From: Clostridiales bacterium
Lineage (GTDB): Bacteria; Bacillota; Clostridia; Lachnospirales; CAG-274
Length of the DNA stretch: 14,648 bases
Direction: 5' to 3'
Assembly: GCA_021202835.1 (NCBI GenBank)
Contig: JAJQCI010000280.1
Coordinates: 1-14,648 of the forward strand
The position numbers were made by a program, and so were the translations under genes. The notes under the pieces were generated by a model. That model had not been told where the DNA came from, made no database searches, and saw only the letters and a list, made by a program, of their open reading frames with translations. Numbering within the stretch: the first letter of the stretch is position 1; each line of letters begins with the position of its first letter. Below are positions 1 to 6,713 of the stretch, piece after piece.

Positions 1-401
1 AAGAAAAATACAAAATGCATACCGAAAAAGAATATAACAGCTATAAAATTGAAATTTTTAATAAAAATTTTTCAATAAATCTAATAAAAAGTGATACAAA
101 TTCTAAAAAATGTGATAAAATAGAGAGTAAGAAGCAGCTCAGGCTTTGGAACGATATTTATTTGCCCGTTATAATTAATAAAACAACATATCTCCCATAT
201 TCTCTGTATGAAAGGGACTTAACCTCAGAGGCCGCCCGAAAAAAAGCAGAGAAAATAATAACCGCAAAAATCATAAATGAATATCCGGCTGACGCTCAGG
301 TTTTGAATAAAACCTTAAGTCTTGAAAAAACAGAAGCAGGGTATAAGGTTTCGGCGGAGATTGTTGTCATTAAGCAGATAGGTGTTTTCAGAAAAGGGTA
401 A
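1..401 (+). CDS. yqfD: Sporulation protein YqfD, C-terminal part (gene cut by window edge)
   Basis: The reading frame is open from base 3 with no stop, and the first ATG at 15 has no ribosome binding site, so this is the 3' end of a longer gene rather than a small complete one. About 133 residues are visible. They carry the pattern I associate with the YqfD C-terminus: an LRLWNDIYLPV-type strand, a stretch rich in Ala, Glu and Lys, then a 'YPADAQVLNK' segment and a final valine-rich strand ending near 'KQIGVF'. YqfD is a membrane-associated protein linked to sporulation in Bacillus and relatives; its biochemical role is not known. The conserved order yqfD-phoH-pgpH-ybeY-era supports the call more strongly than the sequence alone. 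The N-terminal half and membrane segments lie outside the window, so the call rests on context and a modest tail match. Confidence 0.75.
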   Translation, partial: EKYKMHTEKEYNSYKIEIFNKNFSINLIKSDTNSKKCDKIESKKQLRLWNDIYLPVIINKTTYLPYSLYERDLTSEAARKKAEKIITAKIINEYPADAQVLNKTLSLEKTEAGYKVSAEIVVIKQIGVFRKG

Positions 402-447
402 GCGTGGAACACCTGACCATATGTATTACGAAAGGAAAAATGCTTAG

Positions 448-1473
448 ATGGAGAAACAAAAGATAGAAGCCGAAAACAACATTGTTTTAAACGTGTTCGG
501 CAGCTTTGATGAAAATATAAAATATATCGAAAAGCTTTACGGTGTTAAAATCGTAAACAGAAGCGGTGAAATTGTTTTAACCGGCGAAAAAGTCGGCCTG
601 GCGTCAAAGCTTTTGGAGGTTTTGATTCACGAAGCCAAAAAGGAAAACAACATTGACAGACAGATGATAGATTATTTTTCTGAGGAGCTTAAGGAGACGG
701 AGCCCGAAAAAATTGAAAAAATAAGCTCCGACTTTATATGTATGACAGTGGCCGGAAGGGCCATAAGGCCCAAGACAATAGGCCAGCTTAACTATGTCGA
801 CGCAATAAGAAAAAACACAATAGTCTTCGGCATAGGCCCTGCCGGAACGGGCAAGACCTACCTTGCCATGGCTATGGCCATTACTGCCTTTAAAAACCAC
901 GAGGTCAGCAGAATTATTCTTACAAGGCCGGCCATCGAAGCCGGTGAAAATCTGGGCTTTCTTCCCGGAGATCTTCAGCAGAAGGTTGACCCCTATTTGA
1001 GGCCCCTCTACGACGCCCTTTATGAAATAATGGGGGCTGAGACTTTTGCAAAAAATATGGAAAAAGGCGCCATTGAGGTTGCGCCGCTGGCTTATATGAG
1101 AGGGCGGACCCTTGACAATTCATTTATTGTTTTAGACGAAGCCCAAAACACAACTCCGGAGCAGATGAAAATGTTTCTTACAAGAATAGGCTTCGGCTCA
1201 AAGGCAGTTATCACCGGAGACACAACCCAGATAGACCTGCCCAGAGGCAAAAAGTCAGGCCTTTTGGAGGCAGCCGGGATTCTTAATGACATCGAAGGCA
1301 TAAGCATAATGGAGCTTACAAACAAGGACGTTGTAAGGCATCCCCTCGTGCAGAAAATCATAAAAGCCTATGAAAAATATGAAGAAAAGAGAGCCAAAGC
1401 AGAACGTAAGGATAAAGAGGAACAGAGCCGAAAAAACAGGGGAGGCGGCTCATATAGGAGATACAGAAGATGA
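448..1473 (+). CDS. phoH: PhoH family P-loop ATPase
   Basis: A 341-residue PhoH-like ATPase, close to the usual family length of about 320. The Walker A motif GPAGTGKT lies at residues 130-137 and the Walker B segment FIVLDEAQN at 226-234. 'ILTRPAIEAGENLGFLPGD' (157-175) and 'ITGDTTQIDLPRG' (255-267) are further family blocks. The N-terminal ~100 residues form the small domain seen in this family. PhoH proteins are cytoplasmic nucleotide-binding proteins; the neighbouring YbeY and known YbeZ-YbeY pairing in other bacteria point to RNA or ribosome metabolism, though the substrate is not established. The last ~35 residues are strongly charged and end in a Gly, Arg and Tyr tail (RGGGSYRRYRR), a feature that suggests RNA contact. 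The start is supported by AAAGGA at 431-436. The stop overlaps the pgpH start by four bases. Confidence 0.95.
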   Translation: MEKQKIEAENNIVLNVFGSFDENIKYIEKLYGVKIVNRSGEIVLTGEKVGLASKLLEVLIHEAKKENNIDRQMIDYFSEELKETEPEKIEKISSDFICMTVAGRAIRPKTIGQLNYVDAIRKNTIVFGIGPAGTGKTYLAMAMAITAFKNHEVSRIILTRPAIEAGENLGFLPGDLQQKVDPYLRPLYDALYEIMGAETFAKNMEKGAIEVAPLAYMRGRTLDNSFIVLDEAQNTTPEQMKMFLTRIGFGSKAVITGDTTQIDLPRGKKSGLLEAAGILNDIEGISIMELTNKDVVRHPLVQKIIKAYEKYEEKRAKAERKDKEEQSRKNRGGGSYRRYRR

Positions 1474-3614
1474 AAAACAAAAAAATGACCAACGGCAAGG
1501 TTGACCTTATATTCCTTATTATAGCCTATATAGTTACTCTTGCGGCGGCTCTTTCAACCTATTGGGTCAACAGCGGAGACACTATTGAAATAGGCTCTAT
1601 TTCAGATAAAAAGTATGTTGCCGCAGCTACAACGGAAAACGTAAGAGAGACGGAAAAGCTGCGTCAGGCCGCTATGGACGCCGTAGGGCCTGTGTATGTT
1701 ACCGACAATGAGGTTATGCCCCAGGTTTTGGCTGAGCTTGAAAGCTATTTTTCGGATATTTCCGCCCTTAGGGAAGAATATGACGGCGAAACGGAAATAA
1801 CCCAGCTTTCCTCATATGCAAATTTAACAAATAATTCCAATATAAAGCTGACTCAGACTGAGCTTAAAACCCTGTCGGAGCTGAGCGGAATGGAGTTTAA
1901 CGATTTTATAACCAACATAACCGACCTTGTAACAGAGGTTTTGGAGGGCGGCGTTTCCGACGTTGACGAAGCGCTTTTAAGCATAAAGGAAAGGCTTTAT
2001 CTTTCAAGCGTAGACAACTCTCTTGTAGGGGTGGGCTATGACATTATTACAGGCTCGCTTAAAAATAACGTCTTTATCGACGAAGAAGCCACAGCGGCGG
2101 CTCAGGCTGCGGCGGCAGACGAGGTTTCTCCTGTTTTGATACTCAAAAATCAAAAAATCGTTGACGAAAACGAGGTTATAACCGAAGAAGCCTATTATGC
2201 TTTGGAGGCCTGCGGCTTTATAAGGTCTGAAAGCTATAAAATGAATCTTATTCCCTTCGGGGGAAAATGCATTATAATCACTGTGATTTTTCTGGGGATA
2301 ATTCTCTATTTTACCAATTTTAACAGAAAGAGAATTTTAAACGGAAATGAAGGCCTTCTTCTTTTCACACTTTACATACTTTTGATTGTTTTGTCATTTG
2401 CCACAAGCACTCTTAATTATATGTTTGTGCCTATTTTGGGTTTTCTTGTTATCGTTACTCTTCTTTTGTCAACGGGAATCGCCCTTATATTCATACCCGT
2501 TGTAACAGTGTTAACCATGCTCATTACAGGGGGCGACGCTGGCTATTTTCTCTTTTTCATAGCCAGCGGCCACATTATGGTTCTTATGGTCTGCACAACC
2601 AAAAAGAGAGGCAAAGCTCTTTTCAACGGCTTTATAGCTTCGGTTTTAAGCGGAATGGTTTTGTTGGGAATTTCATTTGCAGACGGTACGGCTATCGGCA
2701 TTTTGACATTTGCCGAAGCAGCTTTGTCGGCTCTTATTTCCTTTGTATATGTTCTTGTGGCAGTGGGCAGTCTTTACGTTTTCGAAGCCGTTTTCGGAAT
2801 AGCCTCCGACCTTCGTCTGTCAGAGCTTGTTAACCCCGACCAGCCCCTTATAAAAAGGCTTCTTCTCGAAGCCCCCGGCACATATCAGCACAGCCTTGTT
2901 GTAGCCAATTTGGCGGAAACAGCCGCCTACGAAATCGGCGCAAACCCCACACTTGCAAGAGTGGGCGCATATTATCACGACATAGGAAAGCTGACAAACC
3001 CTCAGTATTTTACCGAAAATATAAAGGGAGATTCTCCCCATGACCATCTTGACGCCTATACAAGCGCAAGAATTATAAAGCTTCACGTTGAAGACGGGCT
3101 TAAATTGGGAAAGAAACACAGGCTTCCCTCTCCTATTTTGGATATTATATATGAACATCACGGAACGGGGCTTATTAAGTTCTTCTATTATAAAGCCAAA
3201 AACAACAAAAAATCAACCAGAGAGGTCAAAGAGGAGGACTTCAGATATCCCTGCCGCCGCCCTTCCTCCAAAGAGTCGGCGGTTATAATGATTGCTGATA
3301 CGTCGGAGGCAGCTGTAAGAAGCATGATGTCCAACAAAAAAGAAGGGGAAACAGTTGATTTGGATACCGTATTAAAGGGAATAATAGACGATAAGGTTAA
3401 AGACGGCCAGCTTACCGACAGCGGCCTTACAATAAAGGATCTTGACATTATACAAAAGGTTCTTGTCGATATATTTAAAGGAATGTATCACAACAGAATA
3501 GCCTATCCCACTGACGAAAAAAAGACGGCAGACAACAAAACCGCTGCGCCGGCGGCCGCCAATAAAACCGAAAACAAGCCGGATGGTGCTAAGGGAAAGG
3601 ACGGAGCAAAATGA
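1470..3614 (+). CDS. pgpH: PgpH-type 7TM-HD cyclic di-AMP phosphodiesterase
   Basis: A 714-residue membrane protein with the full 7TMR-HD architecture. One N-terminal membrane segment lies at about 12-33, followed by an extracytoplasmic 7TM-HD extracellular domain (about 35-258). A bundle of hydrophobic segments follows at about 264-440, then a cytoplasmic HD domain. The metal-binding residues are visible: H474, H503-D504 (in YYHDIGK), H539, H563-H564 (in YEHHG) and D610, with spacing matching Listeria PgpH. Such enzymes hydrolyse c-di-AMP to pApA and so influence osmolyte transport, cell-wall stress and growth. All catalytic residues appear intact, so it should be active. Residues 680-714 form a low-complexity Ala, Lys and Asp tail. 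The AGGAG at 1456-1460 sits 9 bases before the ATG, and the start overlaps the phoH stop, implying translational coupling. Confidence 0.95.
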   Translation: MKNKKMTNGKVDLIFLIIAYIVTLAAALSTYWVNSGDTIEIGSISDKKYVAAATTENVRETEKLRQAAMDAVGPVYVTDNEVMPQVLAELESYFSDISALREEYDGETEITQLSSYANLTNNSNIKLTQTELKTLSELSGMEFNDFITNITDLVTEVLEGGVSDVDEALLSIKERLYLSSVDNSLVGVGYDIITGSLKNNVFIDEEATAAAQAAAADEVSPVLILKNQKIVDENEVITEEAYYALEACGFIRSESYKMNLIPFGGKCIIITVIFLGIILYFTNFNRKRILNGNEGLLLFTLYILLIVLSFATSTLNYMFVPILGFLVIVTLLLSTGIALIFIPVVTVLTMLITGGDAGYFLFFIASGHIMVLMVCTTKKRGKALFNGFIASVLSGMVLLGISFADGTAIGILTFAEAALSALISFVYVLVAVGSLYVFEAVFGIASDLRLSELVNPDQPLIKRLLLEAPGTYQHSLVVANLAETAAYEIGANPTLARVGAYYHDIGKLTNPQYFTENIKGDSPHDHLDAYTSARIIKLHVEDGLKLGKKHRLPSPILDIIYEHHGTGLIKFFYYKAKNNKKSTREVKEEDFRYPCRRPSSKESAVIMIADTSEAAVRSMMSNKKEGETVDLDTVLKGIIDDKVKDGQLTDSGLTIKDLDIIQKVLVDIFKGMYHNRIAYPTDEKKTADNKTAAPAAANKTENKPDGAKGKDGAK

Positions 3615-4072
3615 AGCTTTTGTTTGAAAATGAAACAGACTTTTCGGTGAGCGGCGAACTTATGAAGCTTTTCGAAAGGGCGGCCTCCGAAGCCCTTAAA
3701 TATGAAGGCTTTTCGGATAACGTTGAAATAAGCCTTACAATAGTTTCGGGAGAGGAAATAAGAAAGTTTAACAAAAAATTCAGAGGTATTGACGCTGAGA
3801 CAGATGTTCTTTCCTTTCCTCTTATAGATTTTGAGGGGGAACTTCCCGATTTTTCGGGGCATGTTGTTCCCCTAGGGGATATTATAATAAGCATTGACAG
3901 AGCAAAACAGCAAAGTATAGAATATAACCACAGTCTCGAAAGAGAGCTGGGATTTCTGACGGTTCACAGTATGCTTCATCTTATGGGCTATGATCATATG
4001 ACGGAAGAGGAAGAAAGGGTTATGTTTTCGAAGCAGAGAGAAATACTTGATATAATGGGGCTTAAAAGATGA
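3611..4072 (+). CDS. ybeY: Endoribonuclease YbeY, rRNA maturation factor
   Basis: A 153-residue protein of normal YbeY length. The zinc site H-x3-H-x5-H is complete at H119, H123 and H129 within HSMLHLMGYDH, and the preceding block 'ETDVLSFP' (63-70) and 'LGDIIISID' (88-96) are family signatures, as is R59. YbeY is a single-strand-specific metallo-endoribonuclease needed for 16S rRNA 3' end processing and ribosome quality control. Its place between pgpH and era, with phoH upstream, is the usual Firmicutes setting and fits a ribosome-assembly operon. The start overlaps the pgpH stop by four bases (ATGA), with GGAG at 3603-3606 and a second purine run at 3593-3600. The 3' end again overlaps the next gene by four bases. 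Confidence 0.97.
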   Translation: MKLLFENETDFSVSGELMKLFERAASEALKYEGFSDNVEISLTIVSGEEIRKFNKKFRGIDAETDVLSFPLIDFEGELPDFSGHVVPLGDIIISIDRAKQQSIEYNHSLERELGFLTVHSMLHLMGYDHMTEEEERVMFSKQREILDIMGLKR

Positions 4073-4629
4073 TAAACTGGGATGAGCTTGAAAAAATCGT
4101 AAATAACTGCGGAAGATGTGAGCTGTGCAGAGGCAGGCACAACGTTGTTTTGGGCACGGGAAACAGAAACTCAAAAATTATGTTTGTAGGTGAAGGCCCG
4201 GGCTATCACGAGGATATGCGGGGGGAGCCTTTTGTAGGCCCTGCCGGTCAGCTTCTTGATAAGATGTTGGCGTCTATAGGTTTAAACAGGCAGGAGGTTT
4301 ATATTGCAAATGTTGTCAAATGCCGTCCTCCGGGAAACAGGGACCCTCTCCCCGAGGAAAGAGAAACCTGCCTTAATTATTTGAGGATTCAGTATTTGCT
4401 TATAAATCCCAAAATAATTGTGTGTTTAGGCAGAATCGCCGCTATTTCACTTATAACGCCGAATTTCTCGATAACAAGAGACAGGGGAAAGTGGTTTTAC
4501 AAAAAAGGTGTTCAGTTTACCGCCACCTATCACCCCTCTGCCCTTTTGAGAGACGAAAGCAAAAAGCGTCTCGCCTGGGAAGATTTAAAAGCCATAAAAG
4601 AAAAATTAAACGAATTGGAGAACAATTAA
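4069..4629 (+). CDS. Family 4 uracil-DNA glycosylase, [4Fe-4S] type
   Basis: A 186-residue family 4 uracil-DNA glycosylase. It removes uracil, arising from cytosine deamination or dUTP incorporation, from DNA and starts base-excision repair. The iron-sulfur cysteines are present: C14 and C17 near the N-terminus and C85 and C101 in the middle (C20 and C119 are extra). The uracil-site motif GEGPG is at 41-45, followed by 'GEPFVGPAGQLLD' (52-64), and the second catalytic motif HPSALLR is at 155-161. Length agrees with the family. The gene overlaps ybeY by four bases and has only a weak GGGG at 4057-4060 upstream, so its translation probably depends on coupling. In many Firmicutes dgkA and cdd occupy this slot between ybeY and era. 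Family 4 enzymes differ from the iron-free family 1 Ung, so I leave the symbol blank. Confidence 0.94.
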   Translation: MINWDELEKIVNNCGRCELCRGRHNVVLGTGNRNSKIMFVGEGPGYHEDMRGEPFVGPAGQLLDKMLASIGLNRQEVYIANVVKCRPPGNRDPLPEERETCLNYLRIQYLLINPKIIVCLGRIAAISLITPNFSITRDRGKWFYKKGVQFTATYHPSALLRDESKKRLAWEDLKAIKEKLNELENN

Positions 4630-5535
4630 ATGGAAAATAATTTCAAATCGGGTTTTGTGTCTATAGTAGGCCGCCCAAACGTGGGAAAGTCAACAATAAT
4701 GAATCTGCTCATAGGCGAAAAAATTGCCATAATGAGCCACAGACCCCAAACAACAAGAAACAAAATAAGAACGATTTTAACCGAAGACGATTTTCAGGCT
4801 GTTTTCATAGACACCCCCGGTCTTCACACCCCTAAAAGCAAGCTGGGAGACTATATGGTAAAATCAGCCGAAAACGCTCTTAAAGAAGTTGACATAGTTC
4901 TTTATGTGGTTGAGCCCTATGAGGAAATAAAAAAATCCGACATGGATATTATAGAAAGGCTTAGGGGTATAAAAACTCCCGTTTACCTTATTATCAACAA
5001 GATAGACACTGTTGAGAGGGACGAGGTTTTAAAGGTTATAGACGCCTACAGAAAGGCTTATGACTTTAAAGAAATTCTGCCATTTTCCGCTCTTAAGGCC
5101 ATAAATGCCGAAGACCTTAAGGAGCTTATAAAAAAAGGCCTTCCCGAAGGGCCCAAATATTTTCCCGATGATATGATAACGGATCAGCCCGAAAGACAGC
5201 TTTGTGCCGAAATTATAAGAGAAAAGGCCCTTTTCCTTTTAGATGAAGAGGTTCCCCACGGTATAGCCGTAGAAGTAACGGATATGAAAAAGAGAGATGA
5301 AGGAGACTTAACCGACGTTTTTGCCAACATATACTGTGAAAAGAATTCTCATAAGGGCATAATAATAGGCAAACAGGGGGCAATGCTAAAAAAAATAGGC
5401 ACTAAGGCCAGAGGTGATATAGAAAGACTATTGGGAAACAAGGTTAACCTAAAGCTTTGGGTCAAGGTTAAAAAAGACTGGCGTGACAAAGAAAACATGC
5501 TGAATGAATTCGGCTATAATAAGAAAAATATTTAA
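4630..5535 (+). CDS. era: GTPase Era
   Basis: A 301-residue Era with both domains. The GTPase domain has G1 GRPNVGKS at 14-21, the conserved TTR of the switch I region at 41-43, G3 DTPG at 61-64, G4 NKID at 123-126 and G5 SAL at 153-155. The C-terminal KH domain contains 'IIIGKQGAMLKKIG' (244-257). Era binds the 3' end of 16S rRNA and the assembling 30S subunit, and couples ribosome maturation to GTP hydrolysis. The ATG directly follows the UDG stop codon, with GGAG at 4617-4620 nine bases upstream. It is the last gene of the rightward cluster; recO, the frequent next gene, is absent, and a hairpin terminator follows at once. Confidence 0.98.
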   Translation: MENNFKSGFVSIVGRPNVGKSTIMNLLIGEKIAIMSHRPQTTRNKIRTILTEDDFQAVFIDTPGLHTPKSKLGDYMVKSAENALKEVDIVLYVVEPYEEIKKSDMDIIERLRGIKTPVYLIINKIDTVERDEVLKVIDAYRKAYDFKEILPFSALKAINAEDLKELIKKGLPEGPKYFPDDMITDQPERQLCAEIIREKALFLLDEEVPHGIAVEVTDMKKRDEGDLTDVFANIYCEKNSHKGIIIGKQGAMLKKIGTKARGDIERLLGNKVNLKLWVKVKKDWRDKENMLNEFGYNKKNI

Positions 5536-5541
5536 AAAAAT

Positions 5542-5585
5542 AAGCCGGCGGCACTTTTAACAGGTGTGTCGCCGGCTTTATTGTT
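5542..5585. terminator. Bidirectional intrinsic terminator between era and DAHP synthase
   Basis: Bases 5542-5554 pair with 5566-5578 to give a 13-bp stem with one G-U pair and an 11-base loop; the core AAGCCGGCG/CGCCGGCTT is perfect. On the + strand it is followed by TTATTGTTTT, ending the era operon. On the - strand it is followed by a run of seven Ts (the A run at 5534-5540), ending the DAHP synthase transcript. It begins only six bases after the era stop and lies seven bases before the DAHP synthase stop, so both convergent units very likely share it. No termination data are available. Confidence 0.9.
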
Positions 5586-6617
5586 TTATACTTCATCTGC
5601 GATTTTATAGAGAAGCTTTTCGGTGTCTTCCCAGCCGAGACAGGCATCTGTAATGCTCTTGCCGTAAACATAATTATGGCAGATAGGCTGGTTGCCTTCC
5701 AGAAGGTAGCTTTCAATCATAACCCCTTTTACAACATTTTTTAAAATAATGTTGCAGTTTCGGCTATGTAAAATTTCGCTTACTATTCTGGGCTGTTCTT
5801 TAAATTTCTTGCCTGAATTGGCGTGGTTTGCGTCTACGATTATGGCAGGGTTCTGATAACTGCCCTTGGCGTAGAGGTCGGCGGCCAAAATCAAGTCTTC
5901 ATAGTGATAGTTTTGAAGGTTGTTGCCATGCTTATTTGTTGAGCCTCTCAAAATAGCATGGGCATAGGGATTTCCGCTTGTGGAAACCTCATAGCTGTTT
6001 TGTGTAAACTCGTGGCTGGCCTGAGCCGCCTTTATAGAGTTAAACATAATTGTCAAATCTCCCGAGGTGGGGTTTTTCATACCTACGGGAACATCTATTC
6101 CGCTTGAGGCCAGTCTGTGCTGCTGATTTTCAACACTTCTTGCCCCTACGGCAACATATCCCAGCATATCTTCAACATAGGGGAGGTTTGCCGGATAAAG
6201 CATTTCATCAGCCGCAGTAAGGTGGCTTTCTTTTATTGCTCTGATGTGAAGGTGTCTCAGGGCTAAAATTCCGTCAAGAATATTAGGCTCTTTCTTGGGG
6301 TCGGGCTGATGGAAAATTCCCTTATATCCCTCTCCGGTTGTTCTGGGCTTGGCTGTGTAAATTCTGGGAATTATAAAAAGCTTTTCCTTAACCTTTTCAT
6401 TTACCTCCGCAAGGCGTGAAATATATTCACAAACAGGGTCTTCTCTGTCGGCCGAACAGGGGCCTACAATAACAACAAATCTGTTGTCCTTGCCTTCCAA
6501 TATATCTTTGAGTTCTCTGTCTCTTTCCGCTTTTACCTTTTTAAGCTCATCGGGCATTTCCATCATGCTTATAACCTCTTCAGGCGAAGGCATTTTTCTT
6601 ATTTTGGTAAAACTCAT
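5586..6617 (-). CDS. Class I (AroFGH-type) DAHP synthase
   Basis: A 343-residue 3-deoxy-7-phosphoheptulonate synthase. It condenses phosphoenolpyruvate with erythrose 4-phosphate, the first step of the shikimate pathway to aromatic amino acids. Metal and substrate residues are visible: C54 in VGPCS, the 'PRTTGEGYKG' loop (91-100), 'GARSVENQQHR' (158-168), 'GMKNPTSGDLT' (179-189), H265 in VDANHANSGK, E302 and D324 in SITDACLGWED. This is the clostridial subgroup; I recognise no fused chorismate mutase or other regulatory domain, and feedback behaviour cannot be predicted. I chose the ATG at 6617 because AAAGGAG lies nine bases upstream; the longer frame to 6647 would start inside the upstream hairpin with no ribosome site. 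It follows rpoC by 67 bases on the same strand. The paralogue letter (aroF, aroG or aroH) cannot be assigned. Confidence 0.95.
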   Translation of the reverse strand: MSFTKIRKMPSPEEVISMMEMPDELKKVKAERDRELKDILEGKDNRFVVIVGPCSADREDPVCEYISRLAEVNEKVKEKLFIIPRIYTAKPRTTGEGYKGIFHQPDPKKEPNILDGILALRHLHIRAIKESHLTAADEMLYPANLPYVEDMLGYVAVGARSVENQQHRLASSGIDVPVGMKNPTSGDLTIMFNSIKAAQASHEFTQNSYEVSTSGNPYAHAILRGSTNKHGNNLQNYHYEDLILAADLYAKGSYQNPAIIVDANHANSGKKFKEQPRIVSEILHSRNCNIILKNVVKGVMIESYLLEGNQPICHNYVYGKSITDACLGWEDTEKLLYKIADEV

Positions 6618-6626
6618 AGTTACTTG

Positions 6627-6633
6627 CTCCTTT
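6627..6633 (-). promoter_or_regulatory. Ribosome binding site deciding the DAHP synthase start
   Basis: The - strand reads AAAGGAG here, with a 9-base spacer to the ATG at 6617-6615. This near-consensus Shine-Dalgarno site lies inside the ten-codon N-terminal extension of the longer reading frame, so it argues that those codons are untranslated leader. Confidence 0.85.
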
Positions 6634-6669
6634 AAATAAAGCCCCAAGTCTCGGCAAGGGGCTTTTTTT
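6632..6669. terminator. Hairpin between rpoC and DAHP synthase; terminator or leader structure
   Basis: AAGCCCC at 6639-6645 pairs with GGGGCTT at 6658-6664, a 7-bp stem with a 12-base loop. Read leftward, in the direction of rpoC, it is followed by TTTATTT, giving a plausible rpoBC terminator about 21 bases after the rpoC stop. Read rightward it is followed by an uninterrupted run of Ts to 6669, a textbook terminator that would stop antisense transcription from entering rpoC. If a promoter overlaps the end of rpoC, the same hairpin would lie in the 5' leader of the DAHP synthase mRNA. The sequence alone does not say which role dominates. Confidence 0.75.
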
Positions 6670-6683
6670 AGTTATATTTTTAA

Positions 6684-6713
6684 ATTATACCGTTTCGGCG
6701 GTTATAATTTCAT
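6684..6713 (-). promoter_or_regulatory. Possible promoter for DAHP synthase overlapping the rpoC stop codon
   Basis: On the - strand a perfect TATAAT lies at 6689-6684 and contains the rpoC TAA stop. ATGAAA at 6713-6708, an 18-base spacer away, matches four of six bases of the sigma-A -35 consensus. A start near 6677 would give a leader of about 60 bases holding the 6639-6664 hairpin. The -10 is good but the -35 and spacing are only fair, and chance TATAAT matches are common in AT-rich sequence. Confidence 0.35.

Noticed and set aside
15..401. A complete 128-residue small gene starting at 15
   Set aside because: The frame is open back to the window edge and no ribosome site precedes the ATG; the order and tail sequence fit the end of yqfD.
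3503..3894. Antisense frames of about 100-120 residues across the pgpH-ybeY junction
   Set aside because: They overlap two well-supported genes on the other strand and have no recognisable domain.
6618..6647. Ten-codon longer N-terminus for the DAHP synthase (start at 6647)
   Set aside because: The upstream ATG lies inside the GCCCC/GGGGC hairpin, has no ribosome binding site, and the added codons cover the strong AAAGGAG site that serves the ATG at 6617.
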